Assembly (NCBI GenBank): GCA_947475995.1
Contig: CANJNI010000013.1
Location: 1 to 64,000 of the forward strand
DNA: 64,000 nt
Reading direction: 5' to 3'
DNA from: Beijerinckiaceae bacterium
Lineage (GTDB): Bacteria; Pseudomonadota; Alphaproteobacteria; Rhizobiales; Beijerinckiaceae
The notes below the pieces were generated by a model. That model saw only the letters and a program-made list of their open reading frames with translations, did not search any database and was not told the DNA's origin. Below are positions 50,558 through 60,097 of the stretch, in pieces. The position numbers and the translations under genes are program-made. Every line of letters begins with the position of its first letter. The stretch's first letter is position 1.

Positions 50558-51607
50558 TCAGTTCGCCCCGCCCTCCTGAAACTTCCGTAGATCCGCCAGC
50601 AGGTCCGGCGGCGCACTCGCCAGCTTGTCCATCAGCTTCAGGATATCGTCTCCCGAGGCTGGGCTGATGTCGATTTTCAAGCGTGCAGCTTCCGCCACAT
50701 AAGCAGGGTCCGACTGGGCGGCCATGAAGGCCTTCTGCAAAGCCGCCACCCTCGCAGGCGGAATGCCCGGCGGCGCCAGGAACGGGCGACCCAACGCCCA
50801 TGGTGCCTCAGACAATTCAACCAGCTGGCGTGAACGTTCATCCAGCGCCAGTTCACGCGCGGTTGGCACATCGGGCAGGATCGGCATGCGGGTGGTCCGC
50901 ACGAACTGAAGCAGAGGCTTCACCGGCGAATCCTTCTGCAGCCAATGGCCCTTCTCGATGTTGATGACAGTGAAGCTGGCCATCTGGCCGTCCACTTCGC
51001 CGCGATCGACCGCCAGACCCACGGCGTTGGAGTCCGGATAGCCGCTGATGACCTTCAAATTGAATCCCAGCGCCAGATTGAGGAGAGCGGGCGTCGTGGC
51101 CGCAGAAGCCGCAGGACCTGCCGAACCCATCACGATCTGCCGCCTGGACTTGTCTCGTAGGTCTTCCGCTCGCTGGACCGGCGCATCCTTGCGCACCCAG
51201 AGGATATAGGAATCCGTCGAAAAGCTGGAGGCGGAACCCAGCCAGTTAAACTTGCGCGCATCGAACTGGACATTGGCGTTGCCGCCAAGCACGCCCGTCA
51301 CGATCATTTCGCGCGCAATGGTCCCGAACGACGTGCCGTCCTTGGGCGCTTGAGTATAGAGATAATTGGCCGCCCGGAGGCTACCCGCGCCCGGCATATT
51401 TTTAACAATGAACGTCGGGCTGCCCGGAAGGTGTTTCGGCATGTGCTGCGCCAGTAGCCGCGCATAAACGTCATAGCCGCCGCCCGGCGCATAGCCGACC
51501 ACGATCTCGACCTGCTTGCCCTTGTAGAAATCCTCGATCTCGTCGGCCTGTGCGCCCAGCGCCCCCGCAGCCAGAACAGCCGCCGCCATCAACCCCCGCA
51601 ACATCAT
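50558..51607 (-). CDS. TctC-type (Bug family) tricarboxylate-binding protein
   Basis: 349 residues. A signal peptide (MMLRGLMAAAVLAAGALGAQ) is followed by the Bug/TctC binding fold: IVVGYAPGGGYDVYARLLAQ, FIVKNMPGAGSLRAANYLY. The start at 51607 has AGGAGG upstream. Bug proteins bind carboxylates or related metabolites for TctAB transport, but no tctA or tctB lies here, so it is an orphan as is common for this family. Its ligand is unknown. Confidence 0.88.
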   Translation of the reverse strand: MMLRGLMAAAVLAAGALGAQADEIEDFYKGKQVEIVVGYAPGGGYDVYARLLAQHMPKHLPGSPTFIVKNMPGAGSLRAANYLYTQAPKDGTSFGTIAREMIVTGVLGGNANVQFDARKFNWLGSASSFSTDSYILWVRKDAPVQRAEDLRDKSRRQIVMGSAGPAASAATTPALLNLALGFNLKVISGYPDSNAVGLAVDRGEVDGQMASFTVINIEKGHWLQKDSPVKPLLQFVRTTRMPILPDVPTARELALDERSRQLVELSEAPWALGRPFLAPPGIPPARVAALQKAFMAAQSDPAYVAEAARLKIDISPASGDDILKLMDKLASAPPDLLADLRKFQEGGAN

Positions 51608-51798
51608 CGCGCCCCTCCTGTTTCCCGGCCAAGCCGGGCGGCGGATCGAGCCGCCAGATGAAGGATCATTGACCAGTTTCGCTGCGAGGACAAGCGAGCC
51701 CGCGCCGCGATCGTGACGAACGGAGGCAGCGCCATTTGCGATGTGAAATCACGCGGTCGAACCCCGGCCCTGCGTTGCGCCTGGCCGGGGCGATGGGT

Positions 51799-53760
51799 CT
51801 AGGCGTTCGCCCGCTTCACATCCGGCGGCGTCGCTTCGTCTATCAGCGCAGCGATCGCCTCCTCCATCGTCATGGACGTCTGCGCCTGCGAGCCGAGTCG
51901 ACGGATGGAGACGGTCTTCTCCTGCGCCTCCTTCTTGCCGACGACGACCATCACCGGGACTTTCGCCAGCGAGTGCTCGCGGACCTTGTAGTTGATCTTC
52001 TCGTTGCGAATATCGGCATCGACCCGCAACCCGCGCTTGCGCATGGCGGCGATCAGCTCATAGGCGTAGTCGTCGGCTTCCTGGGTGATCGTCGCGACGA
52101 CAACCTGCACCGGCGCGATCCACAGCGGCATGTGCCCGGCGAAATGCTCGATCAGAATGCCGGTGAAGCGCTCCAGCGATCCGCAGATCGCCCGATGCAC
52201 CATGACGGGCGGTGTCTTTTCGCTGGTGGGCGAAATGTAGAAGGCCCCGAAACGCTCCGGCAGATTGAAGTCCACCTGAGTGGTGCCGCATTGCCAGTCG
52301 CGGCCAATGGCGTCGCGCAACACATATTCGAACTTCGGCCCATAGAACGCGCCCTCGCCCGGATTGAGCGCCGTCTCGATGACGTCGCCGTGCTTCGCCT
52401 TGATCTCGTCGAGCACGCGCATCATCACCGATTCCGCGTGATCCCACATCGCATCCGTGCCGACGCGCTTTTCGGGGCGCGTCGAGAGCTTCACGAGAAT
52501 CTTGCCGAACCCGAAGTCGTTATAGACCGACAGGATCAGCTCGTTGATCTTCAGGCACTCGGCGGCGAGCTGTTCTTCCGTGCAGAAGATATGCGCATCA
52601 TCCTGCGTGAAGGCCCGCACACGCATCACGCCATGCATGGCGCCCGACGGCTCGTAGCGATGCACGATGCCGAATTCGGCAAAACGCAATGGCAGATCGC
52701 GATAGGAGCGCAGCCCGTGCTTGAAGATCTGCACATGGCCGGGGCAGTTCATCGGCTTGATTGCGTAAGTGCGCTCGTCTTCCGTGTCGTCGCCCGCCGA
52801 TTTCGACATGAACATGTTTTCGCGATACCAGCCCCAGTGGCCGGAAATCTCCCACATGCTCTTGTCCATGAGCTGCGGGGCGTTCACTTCCTGATAGTCG
52901 CCCGAAAGACGGCGGCGCATATAGGCCACGAGGGTCTGGAACAGCGTCCAGCCCTTCGGGTGCCAGAAGATCGCCCCCGGCGCTTCTTCCTGAAAATGGA
53001 ACAGGTCCATTTCACGCCCAAGGCGGCGATGGTCGCGGCGCTCGGCTTCCTCGATCTGCTTCAGATAGGCGTCGAGCTGTTCCTGCCTGGCGAAGGCCGT
53101 GCCGTAGATGCGCGACAGCATCGGATTGTCCGAATTGCCGCGCCAGTAAGCGCCCGCCACCTTCATCAGCTTGAAGGCGCTGCCGATCTTGCCGACCGAC
53201 GTCATGTGCGGGCCGCGGCAGAGATCGAGCCACTCGCCCTGCTTGTATATCTTCAGATCTTCGTTGCCGGGAATCGACTGCACGAGTTCGACCTTGAAGG
53301 CCTCGCCTTTCTTTTCGAAGAACGAGACGGCGTCCTCGCGGCTCCACACTTCCTTGGTGAGCGGCGCGTCGCGGGCGATGATCTCGCGCATCTTCTTCTC
53401 GATGGCGACGAAATCTTCCGGCGTGAACGGCGTCTCGCGGAAAAAGTCGTAATAGAAGCCGTTCTCGATCACCGGCCCGATGGTCACCTGCGTGCCGGGC
53501 CAGAGCGTCTGGACGGCCTCCGCCAGAACGTGCGCGCAATCGTGCCGGATCAGTTCCAGCGCGCGCGGGTCCTCGCGATTGAGAAATTCGATCCTGGCGT
53601 CGGTCTTGATCGGGTCGGCCAGGTCGACCACCACCCCGTCGAGGGCCATCGCGACCGTGCGCTTGGCGAGCGAGGGGGAAATGCCCTGGGCGATCTCGAA
53701 ACCCGTCACGCCTTCGGGGAACTGACGCTGCGCGCCATCGGGAAATGTAACCGAAACCAT
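51799..53760 (-). CDS. thrS: Threonyl-tRNA synthetase
   Basis: 653 residues. Domains in order: a TGS domain ([20 protein letters not shown]), an SAD editing domain ([19 protein letters not shown]), the class II core with zinc ligands in [16 protein letters not shown] and motif 3, and a C-terminal anticodon-binding domain ([20 protein letters not shown]). It charges tRNA-Thr with threonine, and includes an editing site that removes Ser. The single copy seems essential. No T-box or leader is evident. The next gene on this strand is about 1 kb away. Confidence 0.97.
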   Translation of the reverse strand: MVSVTFPDGAQRQFPEGVTGFEIAQGISPSLAKRTVAMALDGVVVDLADPIKTDARIEFLNREDPRALELIRHDCAHVLAEAVQTLWPGTQVTIGPVIENGFYYDFFRETPFTPEDFVAIEKKMREIIARDAPLTKEVWSREDAVSFFEKKGEAFKVELVQSIPGNEDLKIYKQGEWLDLCRGPHMTSVGKIGSAFKLMKVAGAYWRGNSDNPMLSRIYGTAFARQEQLDAYLKQIEEAERRDHRRLGREMDLFHFQEEAPGAIFWHPKGWTLFQTLVAYMRRRLSGDYQEVNAPQLMDKSMWEISGHWGWYRENMFMSKSAGDDTEDERTYAIKPMNCPGHVQIFKHGLRSYRDLPLRFAEFGIVHRYEPSGAMHGVMRVRAFTQDDAHIFCTEEQLAAECLKINELILSVYNDFGFGKILVKLSTRPEKRVGTDAMWDHAESVMMRVLDEIKAKHGDVIETALNPGEGAFYGPKFEYVLRDAIGRDWQCGTTQVDFNLPERFGAFYISPTSEKTPPVMVHRAICGSLERFTGILIEHFAGHMPLWIAPVQVVVATITQEADDYAYELIAAMRKRGLRVDADIRNEKINYKVREHSLAKVPVMVVVGKKEAQEKTVSIRRLGSQAQTSMTMEEAIAALIDEATPPDVKRANA

Positions 53761-53933
53761 GTAACCTCCTGTGGCTCACTCGCCGAAACAAGCCGGCGTA
53801 AGCGATGGGAGGTGGGGATACAGCAGCCGCGCCACCTTCCGCAAGAGTCTTGGGGCTTTTGGCCTTAAGCAGTCTTGCCCAAGCGGCCCGACGCAGCCAA
53901 GGTAACCCTCCCTTCCCCTGCGGGATAGACCCG

Positions 53934-54761
53934 ATGCACGCCCTGAGGTTCATCCTCATTGCGATCTCGATTTCAATGTTTGCGGCGCTCGGCTGGCGCG
54001 CCGTCAATCCGCCACGCCTGCCGCCCCGGATCGAGGAACCGCAGCCGAGGATCGTCATCGAACCGCAGATCGCCCCGGGCGCCTTCGATACGCCCGACGG
54101 GGCGCGCGGGGCCGTGGAGGACGTCATTGCGCTCGATGGCGATTTCGAGCCGTACTTCTCCTCCCTGCGGGACAATTTCGGCAGCGACTACAATGCCTTG
54201 ATCGATCGCTTCGGCCGCCGCGCCTTCGACCGAAAACAGACCGACAGCGTCGATTATTACATGTCCGAATCGATACGGGCCCTGCGGCACACACGAGGAC
54301 TGCTGGCCGCGCAGGCGGAAAATTCGCTGCTGGACCGCATGTTCGTCATGCAGGCGGCGGTGATCGAGGCCCTTGCGGTCAAGGATGCGCGGCTGTGTGC
54401 CGACTTCATCTATGGAGCGACTTCGGAAGGGTTTTTTGCCTTTTCGGAATCGCATCGGCCGCTGATCGCCGAAATGGCGCTGGCCAATCTGGCGGCCATC
54501 ATCGACGGTCCCTCCAGCAAGGCCGTGCGGCTCACTCCGGGCGACGAGGAATTCCAGCAGCTTGAAGAAGCCCTGACGGCCGCCGGCCTCAACCAGACCG
54601 AGATCGACGCGCTCGTGGACGGCAAGGCCCCCGATCCGCCCCTTCCGGACGAGCGCATGTGCGCCGCCGGAACCGCCTACCTGAAAGTCATTTCCGCCCT
54701 GCCCGAGGCCACGCGCGTGCGGCTCGAAGCCCTGATGGTGGAATTGATGGCGCGGACGTGA
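53934..54761 (+). CDS. Hypothetical protein with N-terminal membrane anchor
   Basis: 275 residues from ATG 53934 (MHALRFILIAISISMFAALG), one helix followed by a Pro-rich linker (PPRLPPRIEEPQPRIVIEPQ) and a helical soluble domain with about ten helices. The frame is open further upstream to 53805, but that part is not hydrophobic. I do not recognise the family. It lies divergently upstream of thrS and converges with the next gene. It probably faces the periplasm. Confidence 0.7.
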   Translation: MHALRFILIAISISMFAALGWRAVNPPRLPPRIEEPQPRIVIEPQIAPGAFDTPDGARGAVEDVIALDGDFEPYFSSLRDNFGSDYNALIDRFGRRAFDRKQTDSVDYYMSESIRALRHTRGLLAAQAENSLLDRMFVMQAAVIEALAVKDARLCADFIYGATSEGFFAFSESHRPLIAEMALANLAAIIDGPSSKAVRLTPGDEEFQQLEEALTAAGLNQTEIDALVDGKAPDPPLPDERMCAAGTAYLKVISALPEATRVRLEALMVELMART

Positions 54762-54767
54762 GCCGGG

Positions 54768-55334
54768 TCAAACGGGCTGCGTTTCATATTTGTTGAGCTC
54801 GTTGCCGCGAAAGATGACGTAAGGTTCGGCCCAACGTACGCAGTTGATGTTCGCAACGCTTGTCGCAAAACGTCTATATTTCAGTTTGTCGTTTACGACG
54901 AAAGAATTGGGACGCCCGTGCTTCACCCCGATCCCCTTCGAGAAGCTGCGATCCCTGTCCCACCCGACGCCCTTGTAAGGGTTGCCGCCCAACTTCATCA
55001 TTCGTTGGGTCATTTCCGGCCTGTCCGTCACCATGATGGCGTACAGGGGTTCGCGCACCAGCGCAGCCAGATCGACCATTCGGCGATGATGCTCGAGACA
55101 ATCTGTGAGTTCAGGATCCATGACGATCAGCAGCGACCGAGGCATGGATCGGATGTGGTCGACACTGACTCCCACTGTCGGGAGGCCATTGAAATCCTTC
55201 AGATCGGGCACGGGCGGAAGTTTGAGTGAGCCCAGGTCATAGCCGTAAGCAGACTGGTAGAAGCCCATGCCGGTCATCCCGACCGCCAGCGCCCCTATCG
55301 TTTCGATCGCCAACCGCCGCGACATGACGCTCAT
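54768..55334 (-). CDS. Exported hypothetical protein
   Basis: 188 residues from ATG 55334 (MSVMSRRLAIETIGALAVGM), preceded by AGGAG. A signal-like N-terminus with Arg-Arg and a hydrophobic stretch suggests export, possibly by Tat. The rest has SLLIVMDPELTDCLEHHRRM, KHGRPNSFVVNDKLKYRR and ends FRGNELNKYETQPV. No family recognised. Its base composition is lower in GC than that of thrS and yidD, so it could be acquired. Confidence 0.6.
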   Translation of the reverse strand: MSVMSRRLAIETIGALAVGMTGMGFYQSAYGYDLGSLKLPPVPDLKDFNGLPTVGVSVDHIRSMPRSLLIVMDPELTDCLEHHRRMVDLAALVREPLYAIMVTDRPEMTQRMMKLGGNPYKGVGWDRDRSFSKGIGVKHGRPNSFVVNDKLKYRRFATSVANINCVRWAEPYVIFRGNELNKYETQPV

Positions 55335-55483
55335 CACGAAACTCCTGCAATTCACCGGGCCGGATGATGGGGCGAAGTGCTGGCCGAAGCGTAAACGCAG
55401 CCGTGTGCTATTGATCGAAATTGCCTCGGGCGACTGGCAATCTGAACGACCGGTAGCAGTCTCGACTAAATTTTAGGCTTTCG

Positions 55484-55879
55484 TCAGTTCGCGGGCTTTT
55501 CCGGATCGACGCCTTCACACGCAAGCGGCCCGCGCCACTGCCCATATCGCCACGGTGTCACCCAAGTGGCGTCGGGCGGCAGCGCTTTGCGCACCGGGTC
55601 GAAGCCCGCCGTTCCCCACGGATTGCACCGGCAGATGCGCGCCAGTCCCATCCAGCCGCCTGGCCAGAAGCCGTGAAGCTGGATCGCCTCGTCGGTATAT
55701 TCCGAACAGGTCGGCAGATGGCGGCACTGACGGCCGACCAGCCCCGACAGCGTGAGCTGGTAGGTGCGGATCAGCCCGTGGGCGAGCACGCGCGTCGGAT
55801 GGCGGGGCAACATGCGGCCTTGTAGCAAAGCCGCGCGGCGGTTTCGAGGCGATTTCAAAAACGCGGAGCGGGTCCTCAT
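55484..55879 (-). CDS. yidD: Membrane protein insertion efficiency factor YidD
   Basis: 131 residues. The conserved core is YQLTLSGLVGRQCRHLPTCS followed by EYTDEAIQLHGFWPGG and the Cys pair ICRCNPWG, diagnostic of YidD. YidD helps YidC insert membrane proteins. The first ~25 residues are not conserved, and Met23 (55813) is an alternative start. The neighbourhood of the IscU-like, folE and thrS genes is common in Hyphomicrobiales. Confidence 0.93.
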   Translation of the reverse strand: MRTRSAFLKSPRNRRAALLQGRMLPRHPTRVLAHGLIRTYQLTLSGLVGRQCRHLPTCSEYTDEAIQLHGFWPGGWMGLARICRCNPWGTAGFDPVRKALPPDATWVTPWRYGQWRGPLACEGVDPEKPAN

Positions 55880-55912
55880 CGCAAAAGTCTTTCAACTTTT
55901 GCGGGACGCGCC

Positions 55913-56698
55913 CTAGTCGCGGTAATCCGGCTCGTGCTTGTCGAGTAACGCCAGCAGCGACGGCCAGCCGTCCGGGCGTCCGTTCTCGCCGGCCCGGTCG
56001 TCGCGGTCGTACTGCTTCGCCGCATGTTCAAGCAGTTCGGGCGACAGCCTGATGGGCGTGCCGCCGCTCTTCATCACTTCAAGCTGGATGCGGCAGCTCT
56101 TTTCCAGATTGAGCATCAGATGATAGGCGCGCATGGCGGTCGGACCGCACGTCAACAGTCCGTGGTTGCGCAGGATCAGCGCGTTCTTTTCGCCCAGATC
56201 GCGCACGAGGCGCGAACGCTCGTCGAGATCGTCCGCCTTGCCCTCGTAATCGTGATAGCCGATGCGATTGTAATAGCGCAGCGATTTCTGCGCGAGCGGC
56301 AACAGGCCTTCCTGCAGGCACGACACCGCAATCCCGTGCACCGTATGCGTGTGGATGATGAACATCGCATCGGGTCGCGCCGCATGAATGGCGGAATGAA
56401 TCACGAAGCCTGCGGGATTGATCGAGTAAGGCGTGTCCTGAACGATCTTCCCGTCCACATCGACCTTGACCAGATTGGACGCCGTCACCTGAGCAAACAG
56501 CAGCCCATAGGGATTGATGAGGAAATGCTCGTGCGGCCCCGGCACGCGCGCCGAAATATGCGTGGCGAAAAGATCGTCGAGCCCTGCGCGCGCCACCAGC
56601 CGGTAAAGCCCGGCGAGGTCAACGCGCGCCTTGCGCTCCTCGGCGCTCATCGGCTGCGATGAGGCGGCGCGCGAAATCGAGACGGGACTGACGGCCAT
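55913..56698 (-). CDS. Class II aldolase/adducin family protein
   Basis: 261 residues from ATG 56698, with GGAGG upstream. The zinc site is in AMFIIHTHTVHGIAVS (His pair) and ILRNHGLLTCG (His), with an upstream Glu in HEHFLINPYG. Family members split or epimerise sugar phosphates such as fuculose-1-phosphate or ribulose-5-phosphate; others have lost enzyme activity. The substrate cannot be read here. It lies between yidD and the IscU-like gene. Confidence 0.85.
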   Translation of the reverse strand: MAVSPVSISRAASSQPMSAEERKARVDLAGLYRLVARAGLDDLFATHISARVPGPHEHFLINPYGLLFAQVTASNLVKVDVDGKIVQDTPYSINPAGFVIHSAIHAARPDAMFIIHTHTVHGIAVSCLQEGLLPLAQKSLRYYNRIGYHDYEGKADDLDERSRLVRDLGEKNALILRNHGLLTCGPTAMRAYHLMLNLEKSCRIQLEVMKSGGTPIRLSPELLEHAAKQYDRDDRAGENGRPDGWPSLLALLDKHEPDYRD

Positions 56699-56753
56699 GC
56701 GTTCCTCCGGAATTTTCCGCAGATTAACGCAGCGCAGCTTGCGCGCAAGCCGA

Positions 56754-57200
56754 TCAGGCGGCCGGTTGCGCGGCCTTTTCCTGGATCTTGCCGATGGCGT
56801 CCACCACCGCATCGAACGTCAGCAGCGTGGAGGCATGGCGCGCCTTGTAGTCCCGCACAGGCTCCAACACCGCAATGTCGGCCCACTTGCCATCCGGCGG
56901 CGCGCCGTTTTCCTTGAGCATCCGCCGCACCGTCTCGCGCACCGCCCGCAGTTCCTCCGGCGTCGAGCCGATGACATTGCGGGCCATGATGGAGGACGAG
57001 GCCTGACCGAGCGCGCAGGCTTTCACGTCATGGGCGAAGTCGGCCACCTTGCCGTTCTGCAACGTAACGTCCACCGTTACGGTCGAGCCGCAAAGGCGCG
57101 AATGGGCGGTGGCGCTGGCGTCCGGGGCCGGAAGACGGCCGAGCCGCGGGATATCGGCGGCCAGTTCCAGAATGCGCTTGTTGTAGACCTCATTGAGCAT
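56754..57200 (-). CDS. IscU/NifU-like iron-sulfur scaffold protein, third Cys lost
   Basis: 148 residues with the NifU N-terminal fold. Two of three cluster cysteines are present: C37 (SRLCGSTVTV) and C62 (VKACALGQASSSIM). The third, usually within RxxCAxL, is replaced by His in KARHASTLLTF (H122). The usual Asp between the first two is also not obvious. Such proteins occur in alphaproteobacteria beside yidD and folE and may deliver or hold Fe-S clusters in a different way. Function is inferred. Confidence 0.85.
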   Translation of the reverse strand: MLNEVYNKRILELAADIPRLGRLPAPDASATAHSRLCGSTVTVDVTLQNGKVADFAHDVKACALGQASSSIMARNVIGSTPEELRAVRETVRRMLKENGAPPDGKWADIAVLEPVRDYKARHASTLLTFDAVVDAIGKIQEKAAQPAA

Positions 57201-57401
57201 CGGCTTGGTTCCGGCGTCCGGCAGCTTCTGTCCGGGCGATTTTCATGCATATATATAGGAACTGACCCGGGCTGACGACAATCACATCCTGCCGTTTGAA
57301 ACGCGACAGATGGGACCGTCCGGAAATTTAGGGACCTTGGGTGGTCCAAAGCTTGAGAGCCGACGTATCGGAATTATCGCAACAATAGAGAGGGGCGCCA
57401 C

Positions 57402-58043
57402 ATGGATGCCGTGGTTAAGACCTTGGTTCGCCGTCCGGTTTCGGCCGATGCAGATAAAGCCAGAATGATCCCCAAGCCGAGCCGCGAAGAGGCCGAAGAG
57501 GCCGTGCGCACCCTTTTGCGCTGGGCGGGCGAAGACCCTGCCCGTGAAGGTCTTGTCGAGACGCCCAAACGTGTCGCCAAGGCTTACGAAGAGCTCTTTC
57601 GCGGTTATCGCGAGGATGCAGCCGACGTTCTGTCCAAGGTCTTCGAGGAAGTCGAAGGCTATGACGACATGGTGCTGGTGAAGGACATTCCGTTCCACTC
57701 GCATTGCGAACACCACATGGTCCCCTTCGTGGGAACCGCGCATGTCGGATATTTTCCGTCGGGCGGCGTGGTCGGCCTGTCAAAGCTCGCCCGCACCGTG
57801 GATGTCTATGCGCGCCGTTTCCAGACGCAGGAAACCATGACGGCGCAGATCACCGACGCAATCGACACCGCGCTGAAGCCGCGCGGCATCGCGATCCTGA
57901 TCGAAGCAGAGCATATGTGCATGTCGATGCGCGGCGTGCGCAAGCATGGCGCTTCCACCATCACGACGCGGTTCACCGGCGTGTTCCGCGATGATCCGGC
58001 CGAACAGGTTCGGTTTATTTCCATGGTGCGCGGCTTCAAATAG
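57402..58043 (+). CDS. folE: GTP cyclohydrolase I
   Basis: 213 residues. Family motifs: [40 protein letters not shown] (zinc Cys and His) and [15 protein letters not shown]. It converts GTP to dihydroneopterin triphosphate, the first step to folate and pterins. It is divergent from the IscU-like gene, with a 201-base shared promoter region that shows no other gene. Confidence 0.96.
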   Translation: MDAVVKTLVRRPVSADADKARMIPKPSREEAEEAVRTLLRWAGEDPAREGLVETPKRVAKAYEELFRGYREDAADVLSKVFEEVEGYDDMVLVKDIPFHSHCEHHMVPFVGTAHVGYFPSGGVVGLSKLARTVDVYARRFQTQETMTAQITDAIDTALKPRGIAILIEAEHMCMSMRGVRKHGASTITTRFTGVFRDDPAEQVRFISMVRGFK

Positions 58044-58114
58044 GCCTCGTTGCCAGCTATGATCCTTCGGCGGCCGGGCGCATTGAACGCCGGCCGCCAA
58101 GAGGGAGGATCATT

Positions 58115-58705
58115 TTGCAAAGCATTCTCAAGTCTACCATTACGGCCGGCGTTATGGCGCTCGGCGCAACCCAGGCATTCGCGCAGGCTCCGGCGGCGCC
58201 CGCCGCTCCTGCGGCCATCTTTGCCGTCACGTCATCCGCCATCAAGGACGGAACGACAATCGACAAGAAATACGCCGGTCCCAACCTGCCCAACATGAAC
58301 TGCGGCGGCGACAACGTGTCCCCTCCCCTGCAATGGTCGGGCGCTCCAGCCAACACCAAGAGCTTCGCGGTTCTGGTGTTCGACTTCGAAGGCGGCCGTG
58401 GCCCGGGCGTCTCGCACTGGGTCTCCTACGGCTGGGGTCCGGAAGCCACCGGCATTCCGGAAGGCGCGGGCAACAAGGAAGCGGCCGGTTATCGCGCAGG
58501 CTCCAACATGCGCAACTCGGGCGAATATTTCGGCCCCTGTGCGCCCGCGACGGATTCGCCCCACCATTACATCTACAGCGTCTATGCGCTCGATGTGCCG
58601 AAGGACGAGCTTCCGGCAGGCCTCAAGCGCGACGAGTTTCTGGAGAAGGTGAAGGGTCGCATCCTCAATCTCGTCAGCATCGTGACGACCTACAAGCGTC
58701 CGTAA
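58115..58705 (+). CDS. YbhB/YbcL family (PEBP) exported protein
   Basis: 196 residues from TTG 58115, behind GGGAGGA. A signal peptide (MQSILKSTITAGVMALGATQ, cleavage after AFA) precedes the PEBP fold with the phosphate/ligand site SPPLQWSGAPANTKSFAVLV and SHWVSYGWG. Bacterial PEBP proteins have unknown ligands. The gene has its own terminator at its end and lies downstream of folE. Confidence 0.9.
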   Translation: MQSILKSTITAGVMALGATQAFAQAPAAPAAPAAIFAVTSSAIKDGTTIDKKYAGPNLPNMNCGGDNVSPPLQWSGAPANTKSFAVLVFDFEGGRGPGVSHWVSYGWGPEATGIPEGAGNKEAAGYRAGSNMRNSGEYFGPCAPATDSPHHYIYSVYALDVPKDELPAGLKRDEFLEKVKGRILNLVSIVTTYKRP

Positions 58706-58724
58706 TCTTCTTGTGACAAAAGCC

Positions 58725-58749
58725 GGCCGGCTCAGATGACGAGCCGGCC
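58725..58749 (+). terminator. Probable terminator between the PEBP gene and the aspartate dehydrogenase gene
   Basis: GGCCGGCTC (58725-58733) and GAGCCGGCC (58741-58749) form a perfect 9-base-pair stem around a 7-base loop, followed by CGTTTCATTTT on the plus strand. The hairpin includes the stop codon of the convergent minus-strand gene. Confidence 0.6.
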
Positions 58750-59529
58750 CGTTTCATTTTCCAGCATCCGCAGCATGGCCAGCACGGTCAGTTCGGATGT
58801 TTTCGGGTTGCCGGCGAGCGGCCGGTTTTCAAGCCTGATTTCAAAATTCCCGAACGCCCCTTCGGCGCGCAGCACATGCGCATTGCGCTGCGCGTGCGGG
58901 TCCGCCACTAGTTGCACCATGGTCCTCTCGAGCCCGATGCCGGCGAGCGCCGAAATCGCCGCCACATTGGCGTTCTGCGGAAAGCGCCGCGCCGCATCCC
59001 GCGCGGAACCCTCGAAGAAAACCTGCGGCGCCGTGAGCGCGCCAAGATCGCAGAGTCTTTCCGCCTCCGTGCCGCGCCAGCCCGCGCATGGCTTGATGAT
59101 CGTGTGACACACCAGATCTAGCGGCAAAGCCGAGGCCGCCCGCAATGCGTCGATGCCGCCGAGCGCGCCGGGCGGCACCAGGAGTCGCGTGTTGTTCCGC
59201 TCCGCCGTTTGCATCAGCGTGTCGAAAACGCCGTCGTCCGCGAACGCGCTGGTCGAGGCGAGCGCGAAACCCCTGCAATGCGTCAACGCCGCCACGCCCC
59301 ACGGCAGCACGACCGATCGCTGCGCAGCCTCCACGACGATGTCGATGCCTGCGCCTGCAAGATCATCCGGCGATTGCAAACGCACCGCGCCCGCAGGCAC
59401 GTCTTCAGGCCATACAGCATCAGGGCGGGTTGCGAGCGCGGCGATCACGATGCTGCTCTGCCGTTCGCGGAGCAGCGTATGCAGACGCTTCGCTAGCGCG
59501 CCCCAACCGATGATCGCAATGCGGGTCAT
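58732..59529 (-). CDS. nadX: L-aspartate dehydrogenase-like (NadX type)
   Basis: 265 residues. A Rossmann fold at the N-terminus (MTRIAIIGWGALAKRL), IDIVVEAAQRSVVLPWGVAAL for the substrate dehydrogenase part, LLVPPGALGGIDALRA and the active-site His in ARRFPQNANVAA. NadX oxidises aspartate to iminoaspartate for quinolinate and NAD synthesis; some members work in other pathways. It shares an operon with 3-hydroxyanthranilate dioxygenase, which also leads to quinolinate, and starts three bases after that gene's stop. Confidence 0.85.
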   Translation of the reverse strand: MTRIAIIGWGALAKRLHTLLRERQSSIVIAALATRPDAVWPEDVPAGAVRLQSPDDLAGAGIDIVVEAAQRSVVLPWGVAALTHCRGFALASTSAFADDGVFDTLMQTAERNNTRLLVPPGALGGIDALRAASALPLDLVCHTIIKPCAGWRGTEAERLCDLGALTAPQVFFEGSARDAARRFPQNANVAAISALAGIGLERTMVQLVADPHAQRNAHVLRAEGAFGNFEIRLENRPLAGNPKTSELTVLAMLRMLENETGRLVI

Positions 59530-59532
59530 GCG

Positions 59533-60078
59533 TCAGATATTCGCCCAGCCGGGTGGCGGAATTTTGCCCGGATGCAGCGTGCCGCAAGCCGAACAGGTGC
59601 GGGCCTTCTCATCCGCATAGAACGCTTCGTACAGCGGCGGCAGATCCTTCACGATGTCCTTCACGGACACTTCGATGCGATGCACGAGGCCCTTGCACGA
59701 CATGCAGTACCACTCGAAACCGTCCTTCATGCCCGGCTGGCGCGGCGCTTCCACCACCAGCCCGATGGAGCCCGGCACGGGCCGCTGCGGCGAATGGCGC
59801 AAATGTGGCGGCAGCAGAAACACATCGCCCTCGCGGATGCGAATGTCCTCATGCTTGCCGTCATGCACGACCTTGAGGATCATGTCGCCCTTCAGCTGGA
59901 AGAAGAATTCCTCCACCGGATCGTCGTGAAAATCGACGCGCTGGTTGGGTCCGCCGACGACCATCACGATCATCCCGTTGTTCTGCGGAAACACCATCTT
60001 GTTGCCGACGGGCGGCTTCAGGAATTGCGAATTCTCGTCGATCCATTTCTGGAAATTGAACGGTTGCACAAAGCTCAT
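59533..60078 (-). CDS. 3-hydroxyanthranilate 3,4-dioxygenase
   Basis: 181 residues, a cupin. The iron site is FHDDPVEEFFFQLKGDM (His, Glu) and PPHLRHSPQRP (His). The C-terminal rubredoxin-like site has CMSC and CSAC pairs, as in bacterial enzymes (NbaC, HAAO). It opens the ring of 3-hydroxyanthranilate to give an aminocarboxymuconate semialdehyde, which closes to quinolinate or is degraded. No kynureninase or decarboxylase is seen nearby. It is the middle gene of the operon. Confidence 0.93.
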   Translation of the reverse strand: MSFVQPFNFQKWIDENSQFLKPPVGNKMVFPQNNGMIVMVVGGPNQRVDFHDDPVEEFFFQLKGDMILKVVHDGKHEDIRIREGDVFLLPPHLRHSPQRPVPGSIGLVVEAPRQPGMKDGFEWYCMSCKGLVHRIEVSVKDIVKDLPPLYEAFYADEKARTCSACGTLHPGKIPPPGWANI

Positions 60079-60097
60079 CTGATCCTCGCAATCGGGA

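Noticed and set aside
51736-53868. 710-residue plus-strand frame
   Set aside because: Antisense to thrS.
58069-58098. GC-rich hairpin between folE and the PEBP gene
   Set aside because: It has a bulge and no T-run, so it is not convincing as a terminator.
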